A stretch of DNA of 64,000 nt from an uncultured Eubacteriales bacterium (GCA_949286985.1 CASEEM010000042.1:31993-95992); one strand, 5' to 3'. Positions 29,806 to 39,609 are shown, counted from the stretch's first letter. A program made the numbers and translations. The notes: generated by a model not told the origin, from the sequence alone.

Positions 29806-29878
29806 TGCCTGGATCGATGGCGGATCATGCGTATCAGAGTGTGAAGCGATCGATCGTGAAGTGGATGAAATGCACGTT

Positions 29879-29912
29879 CCGCGGGCCGCATTCCGGTCCG
29901 CGGGTCGTTTTT
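29879..29912 (+). terminator. terminator after eno
   Basis: A 9-bp stem CCGCGGGCC / GGTCCGCGG (one G-T pair) with a 7-base loop and a TTTTT tail. It lies just before the ispH-rpsA ribosome site. Confidence 0.8.
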
Positions 29913-29926
29913 ATAGGAGAAGAGAT

Positions 29927-31909
29927 TTGGAAATTATTCGTGCCGATCATTCGGGATTCTGTTTCGGGGTAGAGCGCGCAATTCATCGCGCTTTTGACAG
30001 CATTAATGAAGCCAAAGAGCAGGGGAAGAAGCTCTATACCTGCGGGCATCTCATTCATAACCGCGCCGTTACGGCATCCATTGAAGAACAGGGCGTTCAG
30101 AACATTTCGTCCTTGGCGGAGGCAGAGCCGGGGTCGATGGTCATCGTGCGCTCGCACGGCGAACCGGAATCGTTTTATCTCGAAGCCGAGGCGCGCGGGA
30201 TCGAGCTCATCGATACGACGTGTGTTTTCGTGACGAAGATCCATAAGCTGGTCAAAGAGGCGCGAAGCGAGGGGCGTCCGGTCATCATCATCGGAAGCCG
30301 CGATCATCAGGAGGTGATGGCGACCAACGGTTGGTGTGATCATGAAGGTACCGTGCTTGCTTCGCCGGAAGAAGCGAAGGAGGCGGCACCGGAGCTCCTG
30401 GCGCAGGCGGAAGCAGCCGGGAAGAGACCGCTCGCCGTTTCACAGACGACGATTCGGCGAGAACTTCAGGAGTCGGTGCTGGAAGTCTTAAAGGATGCCG
30501 GGCTCGACGTCGAGGTTCGCGATACGATTTGCAATGCGACGAAGGAGAGACAGGAAGCCTGTGCCGCACTCGCACGCCGTGTGGATCTCATGATTGTCAT
30601 CGGAGATCCCGGCAGCTCGAATTCCAGGAAGCTCTTTGAAATCGCTGAAAGGAATGCCCCGGAGGCAAAATTTATTCAAGATATTAGCGATTTAGAGTTG
30701 AAAGAGTTGTGTAAGTATAATAAAATAGGTGTAACCGCGGGTGCATCGACGCCCGAATGGATTATCAAGGAGGTTATTGCTAGTATGAGCGAGAATGTCA
30801 CAACGAACGTAGAACATAATCCAATGTTGGATTACATGGATGACATTGAGAATTCTTTACGTCTGCCAAGACCGGGAGAAATTGTTGATGGAACCGTGCA
30901 TCAGGTCATTGATAATGAGGTTATTATCAACATTGGATGCAAGAAGGACGGCATCCTGCCTAAGAGCGAAGTAACCCTGGAGGAAGGTCAGACGCTGGCT
31001 GACATGTTCCACGAGGGTGACGAGGTTCAGGCGAAGGTCTTGAAGTCGGATGACGGCGAGGGCGGAATCCTGCTCTCGAAGAAGAGACTTGAGATGAATG
31101 AGAATTATAAGGAGCTTGCAGAGGCGATGGAATCCAAGGAGACCATCAGTGTCAAGCTCGTTAAGGCAGTCAACGGCGGTGTCATCGCTTCCTACAAGGA
31201 AGTATCCGGATTTGTACCGATGTCGCAGCTCTCGGATCGTTACGTCGAGAAGGCGGATGAGTTCATCGGACAGACCGTTGATGTTAAGGTTATCCGCGTC
31301 GATAACAAGCGCAACAGAGCGGTCTTCTCGAGAAAGGCTGTTCTTGTTGAAGAGAAGAAGAAGCAGGTTGCAGATATCTGGGCGAACCTCAATGTCGGCG
31401 ATATCGTCGAGGGTAAGGTTATGCGCTTCACGGATTACGGCGCATTCGTCGATATCGGCGGCGTAGACGGACTCCTTCACATCTCCGAGATTTCTTGGGG
31501 CAAGCTCAAGCATCCGAAGGAAGCCCTCAGCATCGGCGACATCATCAATGTCAAGATTCTCTCCCTGAACGAAGAGAAGGGCAAGATTTCCCTGGGTCTC
31601 AAGCAGACCATGCCGGAGCCGTGGACGCTCGTCGGCACGAAGTACCAGGTCGGTCAGGAAATCGAGGGTACGGTCGTTCAGATCAAGGAGTACGGAGCAT
31701 TTGTTGAGCTCGAAGCCGGTCTCGACGGACTTGTTCACATCTCCGAAATTGCGAATAAGCGCGTAGAGAATGTTTCCGATGTTCTCCAGGTCGGCGAGAA
31801 GATCCATGCTAAGATCATGGATATCGATGCAGACCGCAAGAGAATCTCCCTCAGCATCAAGGCATGCCTCAATGAAGAGGTTGAGCCTGAAGCAGAGGAC
31901 GAGGAATAA
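29927..31909 (+). CDS. ispH: IspH-ribosomal protein S1 fusion
   Basis: Residues 1-280 are 4-hydroxy-3-methylbut-2-enyl diphosphate reductase, the last enzyme of the MEP isoprenoid route; its 4Fe-4S cysteines are C12 (GFCFGV), C99 (DTTCVFV) and C202 (ICNATKERQEA). Residues about 315-645 are four S1 RNA-binding repeats, the third and fourth carrying the classic YGAFVDI and YGAFVEL strands and GLLHISE / GLVHISE loops. This IspH-S1 fusion is known from Clostridia. The start is TTG at 29927 behind AGGAGA; longer readings from 29774 lie across the eno end and the terminator. Confidence 0.93.
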   Translation: MEIIRADHSGFCFGVERAIHRAFDSINEAKEQGKKLYTCGHLIHNRAVTASIEEQGVQNISSLAEAEPGSMVIVRSHGEPESFYLEAEARGIELIDTTCVFVTKIHKLVKEARSEGRPVIIIGSRDHQEVMATNGWCDHEGTVLASPEEAKEAAPELLAQAEAAGKRPLAVSQTTIRRELQESVLEVLKDAGLDVEVRDTICNATKERQEACAALARRVDLMIVIGDPGSSNSRKLFEIAERNAPEAKFIQDISDLELKELCKYNKIGVTAGASTPEWIIKEVIASMSENVTTNVEHNPMLDYMDDIENSLRLPRPGEIVDGTVHQVIDNEVIINIGCKKDGILPKSEVTLEEGQTLADMFHEGDEVQAKVLKSDDGEGGILLSKKRLEMNENYKELAEAMESKETISVKLVKAVNGGVIASYKEVSGFVPMSQLSDRYVEKADEFIGQTVDVKVIRVDNKRNRAVFSRKAVLVEEKKKQVADIWANLNVGDIVEGKVMRFTDYGAFVDIGGVDGLLHISEISWGKLKHPKEALSIGDIINVKILSLNEEKGKISLGLKQTMPEPWTLVGTKYQVGQEIEGTVVQIKEYGAFVELEAGLDGLVHISEIANKRVENVSDVLQVGEKIHAKIMDIDADRKRISLSIKACLNEEVEPEAEDEE

Positions 31910-31918
31910 TGAAAGCGA

Positions 31919-31951
31919 AGGAGCCGGTGTGATAACGCCGGTTCCTTTTTT
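31919..31951 (+). terminator. terminator after ispH-rpsA
   Basis: Stem AGGAGCCGG / CCGGTTCCT (one G-T pair) with a loop of about nine bases, followed by a run of six T. Confidence 0.8.
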
Positions 31952-32015
31952 ATTAGGAAATAAGATGATGCGCTCTTGAGCGTGTTTGAGAGACATGAAG
32001 GAAGGAGTATTCTTC

Positions 32016-34034
32016 GTGGCGAAAAGTAAGAAGAAAAGCAAAGGCGAATCCAAGGCGAAATTCTTCCGCAAGAAGGGACAGAATGAAGGGCAAGGGCGGC
32101 CTCTCAAGAAGAAGCATGCGGCATTCACAGGAACGATGATGAAGAATCGGAGAGGATTCGGTTTCATTCGGCCGGCGGAGGGCGATGATATTTTCGTCCC
32201 GGCCGATGCGATGAAGGGCGCGATGGATGGAGATATCGTCGAGGCGGAGCTCTTTACGAACCGCGGTCGATCGAAGCTGTCGGCGAAGGTCCTTCGCATT
32301 CTGGAGCGAAAGCATCGAGATGTCACGGGCATTCTGACGGAGGATCACGGACTTCAATATGTCATTCCTATCGACAGACATAATATGGATGCGATTCTCG
32401 TTCCGTCGGAGAAGGTCAGAAATGCCGAGGACGGCGATACGGTCCTCGTCCGCATCAAATCGTATCCGAAGGGGCGCCGCCCGGCGGAGGGCAAGATTCT
32501 CGAGCTCATCGCCAAGAAGGGTGATAAGGATGCGAAGGTGCTTGGTTGCATCAGCGATCACAAGATTCGCACGGAGTTCCCGAAGGTCGTCCTGGATGAA
32601 GCATCCCGCTTCACCTTTGAACTTCCGGAAGAAGAGATGGCAAGGAGGAAGGATTATCGCGATCTTCTGACCGTCACCATCGACGGAGCGGATTCGAAGG
32701 ATTTCGATGATGCGGTCTCGCTCCGGAGAGCGGATAACGGCAATTATCTCCTCTATGTTCATATCGCAGATGTTGCGGAATATGTTCGTCCGGGGACTGC
32801 CCTTGATAAAGAAGCCTTTAAGCGCGGAAACAGCGTCTATCTTCCGGACCGCGTCCTTCCGATGCTGCCGGAGGTTCTTAGCAATGGCCTTTGCAGCCTC
32901 AATCCGGGCGAGGACCGCTTGACGCTCACCTGTGCGATGGAAATCGATACCGAGGGTCATATCAATCAATATGAAATCTCGGAATCCGTCATTCGCTCCG
33001 ATCACAGGCTGGTTTATGATGATGTCTCCGATATTCTCGAAAACCATGATCAAGAACTCATGCGGCAGCTTGCGGATGTTGTACCGATGCTCTGCGAGAT
33101 GAAGGACCTGGCCGCCTTCCTCCATGAGCGACGCATGCGCGACGGAAGCATCAACTTCGAAGCCGGGGAAGCGAAGATCATCCTGGATGAATCGAAGACT
33201 CCGATAGAAGTCCGAAAGGTGGAGCCGCGCACGGCGAATAACATGATTGAGGAATTCATGCTGGCCGCGAACCGTACCGTCGCGGAGCATTTCTTCTGGA
33301 AGAAAGCGCCTCTCGTCTACCGTATTCACGAGAAGCCGGATGTCCTCAAGGTGAATGAGCTGAAGGAATTTCTCGGCGGACTCGGCATCACGATGACGGG
33401 CCGAAGCGACTCGCTGAAGCCGAAGGAATTCGCTACCGTTCTCCGACGTGTCGAGGGCACGCCGCAGGAGAATTTAATTCATCGCATCATGATTCGGACC
33501 ATGCAAAAGGCCGTCTACAGCACCGAATGCCGCGGCCACTTCGGATTGGCCTTCCGATTCTATTGCCACTTCACGTCGCCGATCCGTCGCTATCCGGATC
33601 TTCTCGTTCATCGCACCGTGAAGGCTTATCTTCAGGGCAAAGAGGTGACAATCGAAAATGCTAAGTATCGCGATTTCTTGGTGCGTGCTGCGGATCATTC
33701 CTCGGAGACGGAACGGAATGCGATCCAGCTTGAACGTGTCGTGACCAAGTATTATATGACTCGTTATATGAGCTATCATCTGGATGAGGTATTTGACGGT
33801 ATTATCAGCGGGGTGACGTCCTCCGGACTCTACGTGGAGCTGCCGAATACGGTGGAGGGATTCGTTCGTTATGATTCCTTGGATGAGTATTTCTACTTTG
33901 ATGAAAAGGCTTATCAAGCGGTCGGAGAAGTGAGTGGTACGACGTATGCGCTCGGCGATCCGGTTCGGATCAAGGTCCTCTCGACGGATGAGGATATGGG
34001 CCATATCGATTTCGAGATGATCGGCAAGAAATAG
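32016..34034 (+). CDS. rnr: ribonuclease R
   Basis: 3'-to-5' exoribonuclease that degrades structured RNA. A lysine-rich N-terminus (about 1-35) is followed by cold-shock domains (NRRGFGFIRP near 46-55), the RNB catalytic domain with DGADSKDFDDAV from residue 223, the downstream CHFTSPIRRYPDLLVHR element, and a C-terminal S1 domain. The total is 672 residues. GTG at 32016 lies seven bases after GGAGT and is the best start; an ATG at 31995 and a TTG at 31986 have no ribosome site. Usually rnr follows secG; here secG is 23 kb away. Confidence 0.95.
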   Translation: MAKSKKKSKGESKAKFFRKKGQNEGQGRPLKKKHAAFTGTMMKNRRGFGFIRPAEGDDIFVPADAMKGAMDGDIVEAELFTNRGRSKLSAKVLRILERKHRDVTGILTEDHGLQYVIPIDRHNMDAILVPSEKVRNAEDGDTVLVRIKSYPKGRRPAEGKILELIAKKGDKDAKVLGCISDHKIRTEFPKVVLDEASRFTFELPEEEMARRKDYRDLLTVTIDGADSKDFDDAVSLRRADNGNYLLYVHIADVAEYVRPGTALDKEAFKRGNSVYLPDRVLPMLPEVLSNGLCSLNPGEDRLTLTCAMEIDTEGHINQYEISESVIRSDHRLVYDDVSDILENHDQELMRQLADVVPMLCEMKDLAAFLHERRMRDGSINFEAGEAKIILDESKTPIEVRKVEPRTANNMIEEFMLAANRTVAEHFFWKKAPLVYRIHEKPDVLKVNELKEFLGGLGITMTGRSDSLKPKEFATVLRRVEGTPQENLIHRIMIRTMQKAVYSTECRGHFGLAFRFYCHFTSPIRRYPDLLVHRTVKAYLQGKEVTIENAKYRDFLVRAADHSSETERNAIQLERVVTKYYMTRYMSYHLDEVFDGIISGVTSSGLYVELPNTVEGFVRYDSLDEYFYFDEKAYQAVGEVSGTTYALGDPVRIKVLSTDEDMGHIDFEMIGKK

Positions 34035-34050
34035 TTTGACTTTCGGTTCA

Positions 34051-34076
34051 TACAAAGCAAGTTTATACAAAGCAAG
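34051..34076. repeat. tandem pair TACAAAGCAAG before the rnr terminator
   Basis: Two exact copies of TACAAAGCAAG at 34051-34061 and 34066-34076, 15 bases apart, in the stretch between the rnr stop and its terminator. Confidence 0.8.
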
Positions 34077-34110
34077 AGGGACGATAGGAATTCCTATCGT
34101 CCCTCTTTTT
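34075..34110 (+). terminator. terminator after rnr (convergent with azlD)
   Basis: AGAGGGACGATAGGAA (34075-34090) pairs perfectly with TTCCTATCGTCCCTCT, tail TTTTT. The minus-strand tail is poor in T, so it mainly serves rnr. Confidence 0.88.
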
Positions 34111-34127
34111 GCGCGAATGAATGATTA

Positions 34128-34436
34128 TTAAATAAGATATAAGATGAAATCCGCGGCGATGGCTGCGATGACGCAGACGATGACCGGGCATTTCTTCAGT
34201 GCGAAAAGGACGGCGACGAGTCCGCCGAGGATGCCGATGATCGGCCGCGAAGGGTCCACGGTGAGGACGCCCGGGAAGATGAGTGCGGCCATGGCTGTGT
34301 AAGGGATGAGATTCAGGAACTTCTCGAACTTCGGCGGGAAGGTGAGGCGGTCCAGGATGACGGTCGGCAGGAGGCGCGGGATGAAGGTGACCAGCGTCAT
34401 ACCGAGGATGAGGAGGAGGAAGGTCGTATTATTCAT
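34128..34436 (-). CDS. azlD: branched-chain amino acid exporter small subunit AzlD
   Basis: A 102-residue membrane protein with three to four hydrophobic helices, beginning MNNTTFLLLILGMTLVTFIP and containing the family segment PRLLPTVILDRLTFP. With AzlC it forms the LIV-E type exporter of branched-chain amino acids (and azaleucine). ATG at 34436 follows AAGGAGG and overlaps the azlC stop by eight bases, showing translational coupling. Confidence 0.88.
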   Translation of the reverse strand: MNNTTFLLLILGMTLVTFIPRLLPTVILDRLTFPPKFEKFLNLIPYTAMAALIFPGVLTVDPSRPIIGILGGLVAVLFALKKCPVIVCVIAAIAADFILYLI

Positions 34437-35154
34437 GAGCTGCCTCCTTCTCATCTTTATCATCTTTATCATCATCGACGAGAAAGACGCCGGCAGCGGC
34501 GCCGATTAAGGTGGCGAGGATGAGGGCCCAGCTGGGATCCATCCACCGGATGAGCAGGGTGTTGAGAACTGCTGTCAAAATGACCAGGAGGACCAGGCGG
34601 CTTCTGTGGATCAGGTTCGGGGTGAGGATGCCGATGAACATTGCATAGAGGGCGATGCCGAGGCTTGCGCTGAGAAGCGGCGGAAGGAAACCGGAGGCAG
34701 CGGCGCCGAGAGCCGATCCTCCGACCCATGCCAGATAGGTGCTGGAAACCAGGCCGCCGTAGTAGTAGACGGAGGTGTGCTCCTTATTTCCGGTGGTGAA
34801 GACGGCGAAGCTTTCATCTGTCACACCGAAGGATGTGAGCATGCGAAGAGAAAGCGGTCCGTCTTTCATGTGATTATAGATGCAGGTACTCATGATGAAG
34901 TGGCGGAAGTTGAGGATGAAGGTCGCGATAATGATGGCGGCGAGAGTGGCTCCTTCCGCAATCATGCCGACGGCCATCATCTGGCTGGCACCGGCGAAGA
35001 CGGTGAGGGACATCAGCACCGTCTGCATTGTGGTGAAACCGGCATGACCGGCCAAGATGGCATAAGCAAAGCCGACCGGAAGATATCCAATCATGATAGG
35101 AATGCCAGCCCGAAGGCCGGCGAGAAATTCTGTGTGATGGGTAGAATGATTCAT
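34429..35154 (-). CDS. azlC: branched-chain amino acid exporter large subunit AzlC
   Basis: A 241-residue multi-pass membrane protein. The segment LRAGIPIMIGYLPVGFAYAI, the VFAGASQMMAV motif and NFRHFIMSTCI are typical of AzlC/YgaZ. It ends with a charged Asp/Lys/Glu tail. It lies 27 bases after the trkH gene in the same direction, so it appears to ride on the trk operon promoter, a link that is not usual. No Lrp-type regulator is nearby. Confidence 0.9.
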   Translation of the reverse strand: MNHSTHHTEFLAGLRAGIPIMIGYLPVGFAYAILAGHAGFTTMQTVLMSLTVFAGASQMMAVGMIAEGATLAAIIIATFILNFRHFIMSTCIYNHMKDGPLSLRMLTSFGVTDESFAVFTTGNKEHTSVYYYGGLVSSTYLAWVGGSALGAAASGFLPPLLSASLGIALYAMFIGILTPNLIHRSRLVLLVILTAVLNTLLIRWMDPSWALILATLIGAAAGVFLVDDDKDDKDEKEAAHE

Positions 35155-35181
35155 AGACTTGTTCCTTCGAAACAGGCATGA

Positions 35182-36651
35182 TCAGGCGTTCTCTTCTTCG
35201 CGCCAGAAGCTTCGGAAGCCGAGCAGGATGACCGGATAGATCTCGAGCTTGCCGGCCAGCATCAAGAAGGAGAGAACGAGGCGCGAGAATCCGGAAAGGT
35301 TGGTGATATAGGACGGATCCGTCGGGCCGTCGATGGAGACACCGATATTGGAGAGCATGGTTGCTGCCATGAAGAAGGCTTCGTCGATATCAAGCTCCCA
35401 TGTCAGAAGCAGTGCGCCTATGGAGAAAATGAGGAAATAAACGCAGATGTAGAGGTTGGCGCGCTGAATCGTGGTGATGCGAAGAACGGTGCTGTCATAG
35501 GTGATAAGGCGGACATTGCGCGGATGGATGACATGGGAGAGATTATGGTGAATCGTCTTGCCGGCGATGATGGTGCGAGCGATCTTGATACCGCCGCCGG
35601 TCGAGAGGGAGCAGGCACCAATCAGCATGAAGACCAGGATGAGAATCTTGCTGTAGAATGGCCAGGAGCTCTCATCGGAGATGCGATAACCGGCAGTCGA
35701 GACGAAGGAGATGACCTGCATCAACGTCGACCCGAACGAACGGAGGATGCCTCCGTCGATTTTGTGTTCTATCGCCAGCGTGCCCGTGATGATGAGCGTC
35801 AAGATGAGAATACGGATAAGGGCGAAACGGTTTTCACCATTTTTGAACAGGGTCTTGAAGGAACCCTTGACGGTATAGAGAATGGAGCCGACATTGAGGG
35901 AGACAAAGCAGGCGAAGATCGTGATGATGACCTTCGGATAGGTCGGCAGATAGCGAATATCTCCGTTGTTCAAATGCTCAAGGCCCGAGGTGCTCGAGTT
36001 GCTGAGGGCAGTCAGGAGAGCCTCGAAAGGGGTGAGGGCCGAAGAGAAGAGGAGCAGAATAAACTGAACCGCGGTGATGGATACGTAGAGCATAAAGAGA
36101 TTGCGATACGTATGGCGGAAGGTGTTATTGCTCTTCAGAAATCCCGGTCCCGGAGACTCGGCATAAGCGAGATTGCGGCCGACAAATTGCCTCATCGGGA
36201 GGAAGGTCAATGTGAGCAGGATGATGCCCATGCCGCCCGCCCAGTTGCAGGAAGAACGGAAGAGCTGGAGTCCGTTCGGCAGGGTCGGAACATCGATGGC
36301 CGCCGTTCCCGTCGTCGTCCAGGCAGCGGTCGCATCGTAGAGACAATCCAGATAGCGGTAGCCGTTGCCGCAGAGATAGAAAGGAAGCGTCGTCAGGAAG
36401 ATGATGACGAGCCAGGTGAGGATGGTGATCATGAAGCAGTCGCGAATGGAGACCTTCTTGATCTCATTATCAAAGAAGGTATGACCGACCCATCCGAAGA
36501 GGCCGCAGGCGATGAAAATGAAGGACAATGTCAAAACTACCGAATATTCGCGGCTCAAAAGGCTGACGATGATCGACGGCAGAAGAAGGCAGCCGTAGAT
36601 CATGACAGCGGTCGATATGGTATGAAGAATAAATACTAAATCCTTTTTCAA
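35182..36651 (-). CDS. TrkH-family potassium uptake protein, second copy
   Basis: A 489-residue K+ channel-like transport subunit with four repeated membrane-pore-membrane units. The selectivity loops are TTTGTAAIDV, SNSSTSGLEHL, VSTAGYRISD and LSNIGVSIDG; each retains the key glycine but the residues around differ from the upstream paralogue. The start is TTG behind TTGGAGGTC. It follows the first trkH after 14 bases. The paralogue pair shares a single TrkA, so they may form distinct channels with different ion preference. Confidence 0.88.
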   Translation of the reverse strand: MKKDLVFILHTISTAVMIYGCLLLPSIIVSLLSREYSVVLTLSFIFIACGLFGWVGHTFFDNEIKKVSIRDCFMITILTWLVIIFLTTLPFYLCGNGYRYLDCLYDATAAWTTTGTAAIDVPTLPNGLQLFRSSCNWAGGMGIILLTLTFLPMRQFVGRNLAYAESPGPGFLKSNNTFRHTYRNLFMLYVSITAVQFILLLFSSALTPFEALLTALSNSSTSGLEHLNNGDIRYLPTYPKVIITIFACFVSLNVGSILYTVKGSFKTLFKNGENRFALIRILILTLIITGTLAIEHKIDGGILRSFGSTLMQVISFVSTAGYRISDESSWPFYSKILILVFMLIGACSLSTGGGIKIARTIIAGKTIHHNLSHVIHPRNVRLITYDSTVLRITTIQRANLYICVYFLIFSIGALLLTWELDIDEAFFMAATMLSNIGVSIDGPTDPSYITNLSGFSRLVLSFLMLAGKLEIYPVILLGFRSFWREEENA

Positions 36652-36665
36652 GAGAGACCTCCAAG

Positions 36666-38129
36666 CTAATTCGTCGCTTGATTCCAGTAGCGACGAGTGA
36701 AGAGCAGGAAGAAGGTGATGAGTTCAAGACGTCCTGCGATCATGAGGAAAGAGAGAATCATCGTAGCCGGTTTCGAATAAATGCTGAAGTTCGAAATCGG
36801 TCCGACTTCGCCGAGACCCGGACCTACGTTGTTGAGGCAGGTGAGTACGGCGGAGAGATCGGAGACGAAATCCCCGCAGGAGAAGAAGGAGATCAGGATC
36901 AAGCCGATCAGGAGCGTGGCAAAATAAGTGACGCTGAAGGCCACAATTCCGGAGAGCGTGCCGAAGCCGACCAGAGATCCGTTGTACTTGACCTCGTCGA
37001 CGATCTTGCCGTGGATGCGGAGCTTGACCTCGTTCTTGATCATACGAAAATCGAGGAGCACGCGGATGCACTTCATGCCGCCCGCCGTCGAGGAGCTCAT
37101 ACCGCCCGGAATCATGATCAGGAGGAGGAGCATCTTCGAGAAGGCCGGCCAGAGATTGAAGTCCGTCGTTGCGAAGCCCGTCGTCGTCATGATAGTGGAC
37201 ACCTGGAAGGCTCCGTCGGTGAGTGCATGTCCGAAGTTCGTATAACCGCCCTGAATCATCAAGTTGAAGGTGATGAGGAGGGTGACAACCGCGAAAAGAA
37301 TGTAATAGAAATGGAGCTCGTTATCGGCCAGTGCTTCCTTAGGGTTCTTGGCGAGACCGAAGAAGAGATTGAAGTTCGTACCCGCGAGAAGCATGAAGAT
37401 GGTGAGAACCCAGTAGACGTAATAGCTGTCGAAATGAGCGACGCTGTCTCCGTAGGTGGAGAAGCCGCCGGTCGCCATGGTCGCAAAGGCGTGATTGACG
37501 GAATCAAAGAAGCCGACGCCTCCGAGCATCAGGAGGATGATCAGGATGATGGTCATCGCGATATAGATAAGATAGAGGCGCTGCGCCGTTTCGGAGAAAC
37601 GAGAGGTGAGCTTCGTCGAAATCGGTCCCGGCGTTTCGGCTCCGGCAACATTCTGCGCCTTGATACCCATCTTCGGGAAAAGGGCGACCGCGAAGACGAT
37701 GATACCCATGCCGCCGAACCATTGACATTCACTGCGCCACAGCAACAGGGATTTCGGAACGGCTTCGACATCCGGAAGGATGCTGGAACCCGTCGTAGTG
37801 AAGGCGGAAGCCATTTCGAAGAAGGCATCAGAGGCATAAGTAATGCTGCCTTCGATGAGAAAAGGAAGTCCTGCCAGGGCAGCGGCGAGGATCCAAGAGA
37901 CCGAGACGATGAAATAACTGTCCGCTTTTTTGAGAGGCTGCGTCTCAATTGTATTACGGCAGAGCAGCGTGATGACGGCTCCCGGTATAAAGGATATGCC
38001 GATAGAAATGAGAAAAGCCGTGATGCACGAAGTTTCTCCGTACACCAAGGCTGTGAAAAGCGGCAGCAACATGCTTGCTCCGAGGAGCATCAAAAAGATA
38101 CCGATAAAGTTGATAACTCGTTTCAACAT
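36666..38129 (-). CDS. trkH: TrkH-family potassium uptake protein, first copy
   Basis: A 487-residue K+ transport subunit. Its four selectivity loops are FTTTGSSILPDV, MATGGFSTYGD, MTTTGFATTDF and LNNVGPGLGEV, close to the classic TrkH/KtrB pattern. The frame starts at an ATG 16 bases after trkA with only a weak AGGA ribosome site, so coupling to trkA is likely. Together with TrkA it imports K+ driven by the membrane potential or proton/sodium gradient. Confidence 0.92.
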   Translation of the reverse strand: MLKRVINFIGIFLMLLGASMLLPLFTALVYGETSCITAFLISIGISFIPGAVITLLCRNTIETQPLKKADSYFIVSVSWILAAALAGLPFLIEGSITYASDAFFEMASAFTTTGSSILPDVEAVPKSLLLWRSECQWFGGMGIIVFAVALFPKMGIKAQNVAGAETPGPISTKLTSRFSETAQRLYLIYIAMTIILIILLMLGGVGFFDSVNHAFATMATGGFSTYGDSVAHFDSYYVYWVLTIFMLLAGTNFNLFFGLAKNPKEALADNELHFYYILFAVVTLLITFNLMIQGGYTNFGHALTDGAFQVSTIMTTTGFATTDFNLWPAFSKMLLLLIMIPGGMSSSTAGGMKCIRVLLDFRMIKNEVKLRIHGKIVDEVKYNGSLVGFGTLSGIVAFSVTYFATLLIGLILISFFSCGDFVSDLSAVLTCLNNVGPGLGEVGPISNFSIYSKPATMILSFLMIAGRLELITFFLLFTRRYWNQATN

Positions 38130-38145
38130 GGGTTTAAACTGAATC

Positions 38146-39513
38146 CTATTTCAAAATCTTAAAGCGCGTGTTCGAACGGAAGAGCTTCTCGACATATCCG
38201 ATATCGGAGATCATGCATACGATGATGACACGGTCGCCGTCCAAGATGCGCGTTTCGCCATCCGGGATGATGGTCTGTGTACCGCGGTGAATCGCAGCAA
38301 TGAGGATCCACGGCGGGAGGTTGAGCTTCTTAAGCGGGATATTGATCATGCTCATGTTGGAATGGGCATAGACCTCCATCAGTTCCGCCTGTCCCTGAAG
38401 AAGGACGGAGCTGAGGACGCGCTTCGATCCGCGAATAGAGCGAAGAATCGAAGTCGCACTGATATCGAGCGGATTGAGGACGACATCGACGCCGAGCTTC
38501 GAGACGAGATCCTTGTAGCTGACATGGCTGACCTTGGAGATGACATCCTTGATGCCGTGATTCTTCGCCGTCAATGCCAGAAGGAGATTCTCTTCGTCAT
38601 AGCCCGTCGCCGTGACGAAAGCATCCATATCTTCGAGATCCTCTTCCATGAGGAACGGGATATCGGAGCCGTCTCCGTTCAGAATCATGACATTCTTGAG
38701 CTTCGTAGCGAGGTAGTGGCAGCGCTTACGATCCTTCTCGATGACCTTGACCTTGGCTCCGTATTCGGCAAGACGGCGGGAGAGATAATATCCGGTCTTG
38801 CCTCCGCCGATGATCATGACCTTCTGAATATGCGGCTGCGTCTTGCGGTGCTTCAAATTGCTTTCAAATTCGAAGACTTCCTGCTTCTCTCCGACCAAAT
38901 AGAGGATGTCATTTTCTTCAATGACATCCGAACCGTGCGGAATGATCATCTTGCCCTTGCGGGAGATACCGATGATGAGCATGTTCGGGAACTGCTGACG
39001 GAAGGCGACGAGGTCCTTGCCGACGAGCGAAGCCATGCGCGATACATGGAACTCGAGCAGTGCAACATGTTTCGAAGTATAGATGCCGTTCTTCAGCGAA
39101 TACTGATCGACCAGATAATTGTAAATCTCATCGGAAATCAGGAGATCCGGGTTGATGAGACGATCGATATTGAAGTGCTCGAGCAGGAAGTCAATCTGAC
39201 TCATGTGCTCCGGCTCACGGATTCGCGCGATGACTTTCTTGCATCCGAGAATCTTTGCAAAGGATGCCGAGAGGATGTTCGTATCATCGGAGGTCGTCGT
39301 GCTGATGCAATAATCGAACGTCTTGATGTCGATGCGCTTCAGCGTTTCGACGGTCTCAGCATTTCCGTAGACCGTAAAGACATCATATTCATCGGAGATG
39401 TAGCTCAGCTTATCTTCATTGTTGTCGACGACGGTGATGTCATAGTCTCCGTCCAGCAGGGCCTCAATCAGGCGGATGCCCAATTTGCCTGCGCCCAGAA
39501 TGGCGATCTTCAT
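38146..39513 (-). CDS. trkA: Trk system potassium transporter regulatory subunit TrkA
   Basis: A 455-residue cytoplasmic ring protein with two tandem RCK units. The first Rossmann loop GAGKLGIRLIEAL starts at residue 7 and the second MIIGGGKTGYYLSRRL near 231; each is followed by an RCK-C (TrkA-C) domain. It binds NAD(H)/ATP to gate TrkH. First gene of trkA-trkH-trkH-azlC-azlD. AAAAGGAGC lies 12 bases upstream of the ATG, a slightly long spacing. Confidence 0.94.
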   Translation of the reverse strand: MKIAILGAGKLGIRLIEALLDGDYDITVVDNNEDKLSYISDEYDVFTVYGNAETVETLKRIDIKTFDYCISTTTSDDTNILSASFAKILGCKKVIARIREPEHMSQIDFLLEHFNIDRLINPDLLISDEIYNYLVDQYSLKNGIYTSKHVALLEFHVSRMASLVGKDLVAFRQQFPNMLIIGISRKGKMIIPHGSDVIEENDILYLVGEKQEVFEFESNLKHRKTQPHIQKVMIIGGGKTGYYLSRRLAEYGAKVKVIEKDRKRCHYLATKLKNVMILNGDGSDIPFLMEEDLEDMDAFVTATGYDEENLLLALTAKNHGIKDVISKVSHVSYKDLVSKLGVDVVLNPLDISATSILRSIRGSKRVLSSVLLQGQAELMEVYAHSNMSMINIPLKKLNLPPWILIAAIHRGTQTIIPDGETRILDGDRVIIVCMISDIGYVEKLFRSNTRFKILK

Positions 39514-39555
39514 TGGTTTAACATGCTCCTTTTAGCAAAATTTCAAGCGAACATG

Positions 39556-39584
39556 ATTATAGTACAAGCCATGCTCTAATGCAA
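39556..39584 (-). promoter_or_regulatory. promoter of the trkA-azlD operon
   Basis: Read on the minus strand: TTGCAT, 17 bases, perfect TATAAT. It lies about 43 bases before trkA and back to back with the HAD gene promoter. Confidence 0.75.
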
Positions 39585-39609
39585 TGAAAACAAAGAAAAA
39601 TGAACGTAC

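Noticed and set aside
29774-29926. N-terminal extension of IspH starting inside eno
   Set aside because: The extension crosses the eno stop and a terminator; the TTG at 29927 has a ribosome site and gives the usual IspH N-terminus.
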